DNA of 64,000 bases from Candidatus Allochristensenella caecavium (lineage in GTDB: Bacteria; Bacillota; Clostridia; Christensenellales; QAND01), in assembly GCA_904397865.1 (NCBI GenBank), contig CAJFOS010000003.1:1-64000 (forward strand), read 5' to 3'. The notes below the pieces were generated by a model. That model saw only the letters and a program-made list of their open reading frames with translations, searched no databases and had not been told where the DNA came from. Positions 25,031 through 33,084 of this stretch are shown here, in pieces (position 1 is the first letter of the stretch; the number at the start of each line of letters is the position of its first letter). A program made the position numbers and the translations under genes.

Positions 25031-25634
25031 AGTGTTGGGCGTAAAGCCCGGTGCAACCGAAGAAGAAATTAAAAAAGCATATCGGACGCTGGCAAAGAAA
25101 TGGCATCCGGACCAATACGCAAACAATCCTTCCATGCAGGCGCAAGCCATGGAGAAAATGAAGGAAATCAATGCCGCTTACGATACATTGACTGGGAAAA
25201 ACCTGAATGCGGGATTTGACGCAGGGCAGAGCCATGCACAGAATGAAAGCTATGCAGGGGTGGAAGGCGAAAGCCTGCTGCGTGCGCGTGCATTCATTCA
25301 GGCAGGGGATTGGCGCAGTGCGGAAGCTATTTTGCTGCAGCTGCAAAATCGGAGTGCGGAATGGCATTTCCTGATGGGCATGGTACTATGGCGCAGCGGA
25401 CGGTATGATTCGGCCAAGGTCCATTTGAACCAAGCGGTCTCTATGGACCCGGGCAATGCCGAATACCGCAGCGCTTGTGACCAGTTTATGCGGCAGGGAA
25501 GCGGTTTTGCTGGACGTACAACCGGTGGAACGGCGCAACAGCAGAAAATGTGTCAGATGATGCAGTGTCTGCTGCTTACGTCTTGCTGTGCAGGCGGCTC
25601 ACGGTGCCCGTTGTGGATGGTCTGGTGCTGTTGA
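25017..25634 (+). CDS. J-domain protein with TPR-like tail, CTG start
   Basis: About 205 residues. [33 protein letters not shown] is a complete J-domain start with the HPD motif; [15 protein letters not shown] completes it. The middle has helical repeats ([22 protein letters not shown]...[44 protein letters not shown]) that look like two TPRs. The tail is Cys-rich and hydrophobic ([22 protein letters not shown]). CTG 25017 is proposed as start: it is 8 nt after GGAGG and restores NPYEV; the first GTG (25032) would cut helix I. It probably stimulates an Hsp70. It is sandwiched between DUF5685 and a membrane protein. Confidence 0.82.
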   Translation: MNPYEVLGVKPGATEEEIKKAYRTLAKKWHPDQYANNPSMQAQAMEKMKEINAAYDTLTGKNLNAGFDAGQSHAQNESYAGVEGESLLRARAFIQAGDWRSAEAILLQLQNRSAEWHFLMGMVLWRSGRYDSAKVHLNQAVSMDPGNAEYRSACDQFMRQGSGFAGRTTGGTAQQQKMCQMMQCLLLTSCCAGGSRCPLWMVWCC

Positions 25635-25649
25635 GTACAGGTGAAGAAG

Positions 25650-26171
25650 ATGGCAAGAGGGATACAAAATCATGGGTATGGCTCGTTGACGAGCATGTTT
25701 GCCCTAATGACAATGCTGATGATTTATGCGGCAATGTTGTTGCCTGCACAATGGGCGACGCTGTTGCTGTTCGCAGCAGGACTCTTTGTGGCGCCATTGG
25801 TGATGGAGCGAGAATGGGGAAAGGCCTGCATTGTTTATGTGTGCGGTGCGCTGTTTGCATTGCTGTGCGGAGGGTTTGCCTGCACAGCACCGTATGTGTT
25901 GTTCGCTGGATGGTACGGCATTGTTAAATTTCTATTGACGGAAATGAAGGATGGCCTGCTGCGTTGGTTGTTGAAACTATTGCTGTTTCACTTGGCGATA
26001 GGCCTCATGGCTTGGCTGGCGCCAGACCCCCTGTTGACGGCGTGGACGTCTCGTCTTTCGGTTTGGTGGTTGATTCCGATTGCGGAGGCCAGTTTCCTGC
26101 TTTTTGACTTGGCGCTGACGGGATTTGCGACATTCTACCGTGAGGTTTTACGGGACTTTTTGTTGAAATAA
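25650..26171 (+). CDS. Multi-spanning membrane protein of unknown function
   Basis: 173 residues with about five to six hydrophobic segments (MFALMTMLMIYAAMLL, WATLLLFAAGLFVAPLVME, CIVYVCGALFALLCGGFACTA, LLRWLLKLLLFHLAIGLMAWLA and two more near WWLIPIAEASFLLFDLALTG). The bulk fits a small integral membrane protein, perhaps with a substrate-binding fold like ECF S components, but no motif proves it. The ATG 25650 follows AGGTGAAG; a GTG nine bases upstream is an alternative. It is the third gene of the DUF5685-J-domain set. Confidence 0.75.
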   Translation: MARGIQNHGYGSLTSMFALMTMLMIYAAMLLPAQWATLLLFAAGLFVAPLVMEREWGKACIVYVCGALFALLCGGFACTAPYVLFAGWYGIVKFLLTEMKDGLLRWLLKLLLFHLAIGLMAWLAPDPLLTAWTSRLSVWWLIPIAEASFLLFDLALTGFATFYREVLRDFLLK

Positions 26172-26173
26172 AG

Positions 26174-26203
26174 AAGGAACCGCATAGGCGGTTCCTTTTT
26201 TTA
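26174..26203 (+). terminator. Terminator of DUF5685-J-domain-membrane protein operon
   Basis: AAGGAACCGC / GCGGTTCCTT with ATAG loop and a T-run. Confidence 0.92.
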
Positions 26204-26224
26204 TAGCGCTTGCAATTTTAATAT

Positions 26225-26248
26225 ATATATCATAATATAATGATATAT
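26225..26248. promoter_or_regulatory. Candidate ArsR-family operator
   Basis: ATATATCAT-AATATA-ATGATATAT has perfect 9-bp arms around a 6-bp centre, 21 nt before the ArsR-type gene. It resembles the AT-rich dyads used by SmtB/ArsR regulators and overlaps the probable -10 region, so autoregulation is likely. Confidence 0.6.
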
Positions 26249-26269
26249 TTTCAATAGAAGGACATTATC

Positions 26270-27031
26270 ATGCTAACAATTCGTGAGATTCAACAAAAAT
26301 TGCGCAAGCAAAAAGACATTTTGGATACAGATTGGCCGGAGATAGAGATGGCGCCGCCAGATGAAATGGAAACCGCCCCGGCCAACGATACGGATGTGCA
26401 GCAGGAGTTTGCAGAAGAGACACACCCGCATACGCCCACCCAGGTAAAAACGGACAGGGAAGAACATGATGCATTGGAACGGGTGGTCATGCGGGCAGAA
26501 CCAAGCGAGATAAGTGAGATAGAGACGGAATCTGCGGTGTTGACGGAAGTTGTCTTGCACAAAGAAACAGAAAGCGAAGCACCTGGGGAGGAGGAAGCGG
26601 CGGATTCCCTTCCGGTGGAGCAGCCGATGAAACGGGATGAACCAGCATCTGCGTTTGCAGAACCGCAGCCGGAACCGGACGAAGAGGAAATCCATACGAT
26701 TGGGCAGATGCGGCGTGCGATTATGGATTTTCCCACGTCACAAGCAGCGGCCACGTTTTTCAAATGCTTTTCGGACAGCACGCGGCTTCGGCTGCTGCAG
26801 GCGTTGAGCATTCGTGAGATGTGCGTTTCGGATTTATGTGAAATGCTCGAACTTTCGCAACCCGCAGTATCCAACCATCTGCGGATTTTGAACAATCAGC
26901 GCATCGTACAGTTTCGCCGCAGCGGAAAAAATGTTTTTTACTCTTTGGACGAATGGCATATCAACGCCATTATCGGCATGGCGCTGGAATATTTGGACGT
27001 AGCGTTTCCCGAACACGCCCGCGAAAAGTGA
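26270..27031 (+). CDS. ArsR-family regulator with long acidic N-terminus
   Basis: 253 residues. The last 90 or so form a winged helix of the ArsR/SmtB family (ATFFKCFSDSTRLRLLQAL, REMCVSDLCEMLELSQPAVSNHLRILNNQRIVQFRRSGKNVFYSL). The CVSDLC pair resembles the ELCVCDL metal motif but has only two Cys. The first 145 residues are low-complexity, strongly acidic (E/D, P, T) and end in TIGQMRRAIMDFP before the DNA-binding part. Such a tail is unusual; it could block DNA or bind a partner. Ligand unknown. The start has GAAGGAC at 8 nt. Preceded by an AT-rich palindrome. Confidence 0.85.
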   Translation: MLTIREIQQKLRKQKDILDTDWPEIEMAPPDEMETAPANDTDVQQEFAEETHPHTPTQVKTDREEHDALERVVMRAEPSEISEIETESAVLTEVVLHKETESEAPGEEEAADSLPVEQPMKRDEPASAFAEPQPEPDEEEIHTIGQMRRAIMDFPTSQAAATFFKCFSDSTRLRLLQALSIREMCVSDLCEMLELSQPAVSNHLRILNNQRIVQFRRSGKNVFYSLDEWHINAIIGMALEYLDVAFPEHAREK

Positions 27032-27043
27032 CAAATGTGTAAT

Positions 27044-27072
27044 TTGCATAAAGGGGAAGGTTCCTCTATAAT
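27044..27072 (+). promoter_or_regulatory. Promoter of FHA-RodA-PBP operon
   Basis: TTGCAT (27044-27049), 17-bp spacer, TATAAT (27067-27072). Confidence 0.75.
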
Positions 27073-27108
27073 GTCGGTAACTTGCAGGGAAGGATGAGGT
27101 GAGGAACC

Positions 27109-27570
27109 CTGACACAGACGGTTTTGGATATTTGTATTGAGATATCGCGCTTTTTCTTTCTATTGCTGGCGCTATATATTTTGGTGCGCGTGGTGGACCA
27201 TTCGATTGCGGAATTGTCCTTTCGCAAGCATATGCGGCAGAGTGGACCAGGCCACTGGTTCGGCGACTTGACAGTTGTCCGAGCGGAACAGAAGGAACTG
27301 TTGGGCACCCGTTACGGTTTGAAATGGGAAAACAGCATCGGTTCTTCCAAAAGCTGTGACATCACGATTGTGCATCCAGGTATGGCAAAGAGCCATGCGG
27401 TGCTCTATCTGACCAAGGATTCCGTCTTTATTACCCCTACAGGCAGAAGCCGGGTGTTGGTCAACGGCAAAACGGTGCATAAAAAAGAGGAAGTGTATGA
27501 AGGAGATACCCTTTCCTTTGGCACGCTGGCCTTGCGCGTGCATTTGGAAGAAGGGGAGGTGGAAGCATGA
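27109..27570 (+). CDS. FHA-domain membrane protein, probable CTG start
   Basis: About 153 residues. One N-terminal transmembrane helix (ISRFFFLLLALYILVRVV) is followed by a forkhead-associated domain: SIGSSKSCDITIVHPGMAKSHAVLYLTKDSVFITPTGRSRVLVNGKTVHKK, with the Gly-Arg/Ser-His equivalents GSS, KSH and VNGK. FHA domains read phosphothreonine. It heads a RodA-PBP cassette, where actinobacterial counterparts (FhaA/FhaB) link cell-wall synthesis to Ser/Thr kinases. The frame is closed by TGA 27100-27102. CTG 27109 has GAGGTGA at 6 nt, while the first TTG (27124) is too far from any site. Confidence 0.85.
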   Translation: MTQTVLDICIEISRFFFLLLALYILVRVVDHSIAELSFRKHMRQSGPGHWFGDLTVVRAEQKELLGTRYGLKWENSIGSSKSCDITIVHPGMAKSHAVLYLTKDSVFITPTGRSRVLVNGKTVHKKEEVYEGDTLSFGTLALRVHLEEGEVEA

Positions 27571-28937
27571 ATCAGCGACATCTGAGTGCAAAGAGCATTT
27601 TGTTTACGATGATTCTATTCGACCTGTCCGCATTTGCGCTGTTGTTCTTCTCGCTGGAGATGGATTTGCGGATTTTGGTTATCGCCGCGGGCGCGATTGG
27701 GCTGCTGCTCTTTCAATATGGTGCGCTCACGGCCTTTTTCCCAGGCTGTGACCGTATGGTATTGGTCATTGCCAATTTTCTCGTATCCGTTGGGCTGGTG
27801 GTGCAGACGCGGATTGACCCAGCCATTGGGCTTAAGCAAATTGTTTGGATTGGCATTGCAATGCTGGCGATGATTGTCACGGTGGTGTTGATTCGGCGCA
27901 GTGATTTTTGGTCGCGCGCCAAGTGGCTGTTTATCCTGCTAAGCGTGGGATTGCTAGCCAGTGCTATCCTGTTTGGCAACAAGCAATATGGCGCAACCAA
28001 CTGGGTTGATATTTTTGGTTTCACGTTCCAACCCTCGGAATTTGTAAAAATCCTGCTGATTTTTGTGCTATCGGCGTTGCTGACGTATCAACGCACCATC
28101 GGTTCCTGGCTGGTGGCGCTGGGCTATGTCGGAGCCTGTTTACTGTTGCTGCTGGTACAAAAGGATTTGGGTGCGGCGTTGTTGTATGCAGGAACGGCTG
28201 TCGCGCTGGTATATGTGGCCACGGGAAGCAAGCTGTTGCTGGGCGCATCACTGGGTGCGGGTGCAGCTGGTTCGGTGGCAGCCTACCATCTGTTTTCGCA
28301 TGTACGGGTACGTGTGGCGTTGTGGCAGAATCCGTGGGCGGCTTATGAAGGCCAGGGATACCAAGTCGTCCAGGGATTGATTGCGATTGCCAGCGGTGGC
28401 CTGTTTGGCCTCGGGCTGACGCGGGGCATGCCAAGCGCCATCCCGGCTCGGCATACGGACTATATTTTTGCAGTGATTTGTCAGGAATTCGGTATCCTGT
28501 TCGGTTTGATTCTGATTGCGTTTTATTTGGTATTCATCGTCCGTGGGGCGATTATTGCCATGGATGCACGCAGTAGTTTTGATGCATTGGTTGCCATCGG
28601 GTGCGTGACCATGCTGTCGCTACAGAGTTTTATCATCATCGGCGGCGTATGCAAATTGATTCCGCTGACGGGTATCACGTTGCCGTTTGTTTCTTACGGT
28701 GGTAGCAGCATTCTTTCCTGTTTCATCCTGTTGGGTATATTGGAAGGAATCGCTATCAAAAATGCAGACGCGGATGCGACGGAATTTGAGGCCTATGTCA
28801 ACCAATACGATGAAGAGGAAGACTGGGAAGATGAAGATGCGGCCTATGATGACGATTATGAGGAAGAGGAAGAAGAACCGTACGATGAAGATGCGTACGA
28901 ATATGACAGCCGCTATGGGAAGGAGGACGACGAATGA
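27567..28937 (+). CDS. FtsW/RodA/SpoVE-family glycosyltransferase with acidic tail
   Basis: 456 residues, about ten transmembrane helices, SEDS family. GATNWVDIFGFTFQPSEFVKILLI carries the catalytic-Asp loop; VVQGLIAIASGGLFGLGLTRGM and HTDYIFAVICQEFGILFGLILI are the large extracellular loop motifs; LPFVSYGGSS is near the end. It polymerises lipid II into glycan strands with a cognate PBP, which follows. From about residue 399 a 58-residue cytoplasmic tail of mostly D/E (EEEDWEDEDAAYDDDYEEEE) is appended, not typical of RodA. It overlaps its two neighbours by 4 nt. Confidence 0.94.
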   Translation: MNQRHLSAKSILFTMILFDLSAFALLFFSLEMDLRILVIAAGAIGLLLFQYGALTAFFPGCDRMVLVIANFLVSVGLVVQTRIDPAIGLKQIVWIGIAMLAMIVTVVLIRRSDFWSRAKWLFILLSVGLLASAILFGNKQYGATNWVDIFGFTFQPSEFVKILLIFVLSALLTYQRTIGSWLVALGYVGACLLLLLVQKDLGAALLYAGTAVALVYVATGSKLLLGASLGAGAAGSVAAYHLFSHVRVRVALWQNPWAAYEGQGYQVVQGLIAIASGGLFGLGLTRGMPSAIPARHTDYIFAVICQEFGILFGLILIAFYLVFIVRGAIIAMDARSSFDALVAIGCVTMLSLQSFIIIGGVCKLIPLTGITLPFVSYGGSSILSCFILLGILEGIAIKNADADATEFEAYVNQYDEEEDWEDEDAAYDDDYEEEEEEPYDEDAYEYDSRYGKEDDE

Positions 28938-30367
28938 AGGGATTACGGGGAAACATTCGGGCGCTCCTGATTACGTTTGTATTGATGTTTTCCATTTTGG
29001 GCGTTTATATTGGCTATACGGTATTTGTTAATGGAACGCGCTGGTTTGTGTCACCGTATAATCCGGTGCTCAGCCAGCAGAAGCAGAACGTCATTCCCGG
29101 CGCCATTCTGGACCGCAACTATAAGGTGCTTGCACAGAGCAACGAGGATGGCGAACGCGTCTACAATCCATCGCAAACGGTACGCCGTTCGGTTGCAAAC
29201 ATGATTGGCGACCCGTACGGGATTAGCGCAACGGGTGTGGAATTGTTCCAAGCTAAGTACCTGCTAGGGTTTTCCGGGAATTTATTCGAACGGATTTACC
29301 AAAGCCTCAGCGGTGAAAAACGCAAGGGCGAGAACGTGGTTACGACGCTGGATAGCGATTTGAGCGCCTATATTTTGGAAAAAATGGGGAGCAACAACGG
29401 CAGTGTAGTGGTGATGAACTATAAGACTGGTGAAATTCTGGCGGCGGTCTCCAACCCTAATTTTGACCCGGTGACCTTGAAAAAACCCACCAAAGAAGAG
29501 GATGAGGACAAAGCGGAAAAGACCGAAGAACAGGGGGAACTGGTCAACCGCACAACGATGGGACGTTACACACCCGGTTCGGTTTTCAAAATCGTGACGA
29601 TGGCGGCGGTATTGGAATATCATCCGGAATTGATTGACCGGACGTATACATGTACAGGCAGCGTGGAATATGAAAATGGGGAAGTCGTCTGTTCCGGCAA
29701 CGCAGTACACGGGGAACAGACGCTTGCCGAAGCGTTTGCGCATAGCTGTAACTGCGTCTTTGCACAGTTGGCCAAGGATATCGGGCAAAGCGATTTGGAG
29801 AAAATGGCCACGAAGATGGGATTCAATGAGGAATTTCTGTTCGACGACCTGATTCTGTACAAATCCAATTTTGTTTCAGCAGACCCGGCGACGCTGGACG
29901 GCGCATGGTCGGCTGCGGGGCAGTATCTGGATACGGCGACGCCGCTGCACATCTGCATGATTACCAGCGCAGTCGCCAACGACGGCGTGATGATGGAACC
30001 CAAACTCATCAAGAGCGTGATGGATGCGCGCAATTATGAATATAAGAAGATGAAAACGGAAACGTTCCGCACGGTGATGACGCGCGATTCCGCTGAAAAG
30101 CTGCGTGAGATGATGGTGCTGACGGTAAAAAGCGGCACAGGCCGGTCTGCTGCTATCAAAGGATATACGGTGGGCGGTAAGACGGGTTCGGCCGAGGTGT
30201 CGGACGATAAGAGCAAGAAAACGCACGCCTGGTATACGGGGTTCATCTACGATGACGAACACCCGTTAGCGGTGACGGTTATTCTCGAACACGCGGGTTC
30301 GGGCGGTTCCAAAGCGGCGCCGGTGGCGGCTAGCGTGTTGAAAAAAGCGATGGACTTGGGGTATTGA
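28934..30367 (+). CDS. Class B-like penicillin-binding protein (transpeptidase)
   Basis: 477 residues. One N-terminal transmembrane helix (LLITFVLMFSILGVYIGYTVFV), then a short dimerisation region with AILDRNYKVLAQ, then the transpeptidase domain. The SxxK motif is GSVFK (Ser216, Lys219), SxN is SCN (Ser271), and KTG is KTGSAE (Lys416). No glycosyltransferase domain. Length and layout match PbpA of actinobacteria and clostridia paired with RodA. It cross-links peptidoglycan outside the membrane. It overlaps the RodA gene by 4 nt and lies 4 nt before uvrC. Confidence 0.93.
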   Translation: MKGLRGNIRALLITFVLMFSILGVYIGYTVFVNGTRWFVSPYNPVLSQQKQNVIPGAILDRNYKVLAQSNEDGERVYNPSQTVRRSVANMIGDPYGISATGVELFQAKYLLGFSGNLFERIYQSLSGEKRKGENVVTTLDSDLSAYILEKMGSNNGSVVVMNYKTGEILAAVSNPNFDPVTLKKPTKEEDEDKAEKTEEQGELVNRTTMGRYTPGSVFKIVTMAAVLEYHPELIDRTYTCTGSVEYENGEVVCSGNAVHGEQTLAEAFAHSCNCVFAQLAKDIGQSDLEKMATKMGFNEEFLFDDLILYKSNFVSADPATLDGAWSAAGQYLDTATPLHICMITSAVANDGVMMEPKLIKSVMDARNYEYKKMKTETFRTVMTRDSAEKLREMMVLTVKSGTGRSAAIKGYTVGGKTGSAEVSDDKSKKTHAWYTGFIYDDEHPLAVTVILEHAGSGGSKAAPVAASVLKKAMDLGY

Positions 30368-30371
30368 AGCA

Positions 30372-32222
30372 ATGGCGAGCGAACGCATTGAATCGATTTT
30401 GAGTACATTGCCGGACCACCCCGGCGTCTATATCATGCATGACGCACAGGGGACGGTCATCTATGTTGGCAAGGCCATTTCATTGAAAAACCGGGTGCGC
30501 CAGTATTTTCGTTCGCATAAGAACCATAGCGCCAAAGTCATTGCTATGGTCCAGAAGATTGCGGACATTGAGTATATTTTGACCGATACAGAGATGGAGG
30601 CGCTGGTGCTGGAAAGCAATTTAATCAAGCGCTTTCGCCCGCACTATAACATCCTGCTTAAAGACGACAAGCATTTTCCCTATATCCGTGTGGATTTGAA
30701 CGAACCCTATCCACGACTGGAGGTCGTACGGCGGGTACAGAATGACGGCGCGAAGTATTTCGGGCCGTTTTTGGCCGCTGGCACACTGACGGATGTACTG
30801 GATGCCGTGGCACAGAATTTTCCGCTGCGCACCTGCAAAAAAGACATCCTGCGCGCACAGAAACGTCATGAGCGGCCATGCCTGAATTACCAGATTGGGC
30901 GATGCAGCGCACCGTGCGCCAATAAGATTAGCCGTGAAGACTATGCAACGCTGATTCACCAAGTTACAGCCTTTTTACAGGGACGGTATGATGAACTGGT
31001 AGCGGAGCTGCGCCGGCGGATGATGGCGGCGTCCGAGGCGATGGAGTACGAACAGGCGGCCCGCTGGCGGGACCGCATGCAGGCAGTGGAACGGGTGATT
31101 CAGCGGCAAAAGGCAGCGGTTGCTTCGCTGGCGGAACGCGACGTGTTTGCTTTGGGCCGGTTGGATGGCGACGGAGTGATTCAGGCGTTTGGCATGCGGG
31201 ACGGCAAGTTGGTACAAAGCCAGCAGTTTTCTTTCGAAAACATCGAACAGGAAAGTGATGCCGATGTGTTGACCGCCTTTTTGCAGCAATATTACTCCAG
31301 CACCAATAGCGTGGCCAAAGAGGTATTGATTCCGATGGAATTGCCGGACCAGGCGCTTTTGGAACAATGGCTGAGCGAGCTGCGCGGCGCAAAGGTGGAG
31401 TTGCACGCGCCGCTGCGAGGGGAAAAGAAAAAACTGGTGGAATTGGCCGAAGAAAACGCCATGGAAACGCTGGAAAAACGCAAGCTGCGAAGGGAAAGAG
31501 AATATGACCGACATGAAGGCGCGATGGAGGAATTGGCGCAGGCGATAGGCCTGGCCAAAGCGCCGGTGCGGATGGAATGTTATGACATTTCGCACACGCA
31601 GGGCGTGGATAATGTGGCAAGCATGGTGGTGACGATTGACGGCCGTCCAGCGCGGAAAGCATATCGTCGGTTCAAAATCAAGAGCGTGGAGGGCGCGGAT
31701 GACTTCAAAAGCATGTACGAGGTCATTACCAGGCGGTTGAATCGCGCCATGGAACCGGATGAAGCCTCGCAGAAAAGCTTTGGCGAACTGCCGGATTTGA
31801 TTGTCATTGACGGCGGTCGCGGTCAGCTGAATGCGGCCATGAACGCGATGGAGAGCCTGGGCTTTGCAATTCCCATGATTGGCCTTGCCAAACAGATAGA
31901 GGAAATCTACCTGCCGGATGTGCAGGAGACCATCATATTGCCGCGCAAATCGCCGGCCTTGCATGCGTTACAGCGCATTCGCGATGAGGCGCACCGGTTT
32001 GCCATTACGTACCATCGCTCTTTGCGCGCCAACCGGGATTTGCAGAGCGAACTGGACCAAATTTCCGGCATTGGCAAGGTGCGTAAGAAGGCGCTGCTGA
32101 CGGAGTTTAAGACCATAGAACAGATGCGGCAAGCGACAGAAGAAGAACTGGCGGCTATCGACGGCATGGACAAGCGCAGCGCCCGTACGGTGTATGAACA
32201 TTTCCATGCGGGGCAGGCGTGA
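30372..32222 (+). CDS. uvrC: Excinuclease ABC subunit C
   Basis: 616 residues, normal UvrC. The N-terminal GIY-YIG nuclease (PDHPGVYIMHDAQGTVIYVGKAISLKNRVRQYF) makes the 3' incision; the Cys-rich region includes CLNYQIGRCSAPC; the UVR helix pair has EYEQAARWRDRM. The C-terminal RNase H-like half is VRMECYDISHTQGVDNVASMVV...LPDLIVIDGGRGQLNAA, and the HhH pair (LDQISGIGKVRKKALLTEF, IDGMDKRSARTVYEHF) follows. It acts in nucleotide-excision repair. Not a typical partner of a PBP; simply adjacent. Confidence 0.97.
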   Translation: MASERIESILSTLPDHPGVYIMHDAQGTVIYVGKAISLKNRVRQYFRSHKNHSAKVIAMVQKIADIEYILTDTEMEALVLESNLIKRFRPHYNILLKDDKHFPYIRVDLNEPYPRLEVVRRVQNDGAKYFGPFLAAGTLTDVLDAVAQNFPLRTCKKDILRAQKRHERPCLNYQIGRCSAPCANKISREDYATLIHQVTAFLQGRYDELVAELRRRMMAASEAMEYEQAARWRDRMQAVERVIQRQKAAVASLAERDVFALGRLDGDGVIQAFGMRDGKLVQSQQFSFENIEQESDADVLTAFLQQYYSSTNSVAKEVLIPMELPDQALLEQWLSELRGAKVELHAPLRGEKKKLVELAEENAMETLEKRKLRREREYDRHEGAMEELAQAIGLAKAPVRMECYDISHTQGVDNVASMVVTIDGRPARKAYRRFKIKSVEGADDFKSMYEVITRRLNRAMEPDEASQKSFGELPDLIVIDGGRGQLNAAMNAMESLGFAIPMIGLAKQIEEIYLPDVQETIILPRKSPALHALQRIRDEAHRFAITYHRSLRANRDLQSELDQISGIGKVRKKALLTEFKTIEQMRQATEEELAAIDGMDKRSARTVYEHFHAGQA

Positions 32223-32236
32223 ACGGGTGCCGTGTA

Positions 32237-32245
32237 TGGTATAAT
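32237..32245 (+). promoter_or_regulatory. Extended -10 promoter ahead of HAD-hprK
   Basis: TGGTATAAT, an extended -10 (TGN-TATAAT), right after uvrC and 36 nt before the next start; no clear -35. Confidence 0.5.
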
Positions 32246-32280
32246 AAAAAATCAAAACGGGATAAAAGGAGTGCCAAGCG

Positions 32281-33084
32281 ATGGCGTATAAACTTTTGGC
32301 TTTGGATATTGACGGGACCTTGCTCAACAGCAAAAAGGAAATCACTCCGCGTGTGCGGCAAGCGATTCGCCAGGCGGTGGAGGCCGGTACGATGGTACTC
32401 CTGGCGACGGGCCGGATGTATCGTGCGATGCGGAAAATCAATGAATCGCTGGGCTTGACGATGCCGTGCATGGTGTATGGCGGCGGACAGATTGTCAAGG
32501 ACGGCAAGATTCTGTACGAATGTGCGCTGGACCCGGCACTGACACATGATGTGCTGCAATGGGCCCATGCGACCGGCCGCCATGCACAGGTTTATATCGG
32601 TAATGATTTTGTTTATGAAAAGGAAAATGTTTACGCGCGGGAATATGCGGAATTTTGCGGGTTTCCCGGCGTCGCAGACCCGAGCATTTTAGAGCGAATG
32701 GATATTCAGACGCCCAAAATGCTGATGATTTCGGAAGCGGAAAACATCGCCCGCTGGAGGGCCGAAGCGCAGGAACGCTATGGTGACAGGCTGAAGATTG
32801 CAGTGAGCAACCCGCGTTTTCTGGAATTGAATAATCCGCAGACCAGCAAGGGTGCAGCGCTGGATTTTTTAGCCAAGTCCATGGGCTTGACGGCGGAAAA
32901 CTGCATTGCGATGGGCGATGCTACGCTGGACCTGCCGATGATTGAATATGCAGGTCTGGGCGTCGCGATGGAAAACGCAGACGATGCAACTAAAAGCAAA
33001 GCGGACTTTATCTGCCCCAGCAATGATGAGGACGGCGTTGCTTATGTGATTGAGCGCTTTATTTTGGGAGGCGACACGCTTTGA
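32281..33084 (+). CDS. HAD-superfamily phosphatase (Cof type)
   Basis: 267 residues. HAD motif I LLALDIDGTLLNSKKEI, motif II LLATGRMY, and motif III/IV with SKGAALDFLAKSMGL and CIAMGDATLDLPMIEYAGLGVAM are in order, with a C2b cap domain between. Cof-type enzymes dephosphorylate sugar phosphates or cofactors such as FMN and PLP; specificity unknown. It overlaps hprK by 4 nt and shares its promoter. Confidence 0.93.
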   Translation: MAYKLLALDIDGTLLNSKKEITPRVRQAIRQAVEAGTMVLLATGRMYRAMRKINESLGLTMPCMVYGGGQIVKDGKILYECALDPALTHDVLQWAHATGRHAQVYIGNDFVYEKENVYAREYAEFCGFPGVADPSILERMDIQTPKMLMISEAENIARWRAEAQERYGDRLKIAVSNPRFLELNNPQTSKGAALDFLAKSMGLTAENCIAMGDATLDLPMIEYAGLGVAMENADDATKSKADFICPSNDEDGVAYVIERFILGGDTL

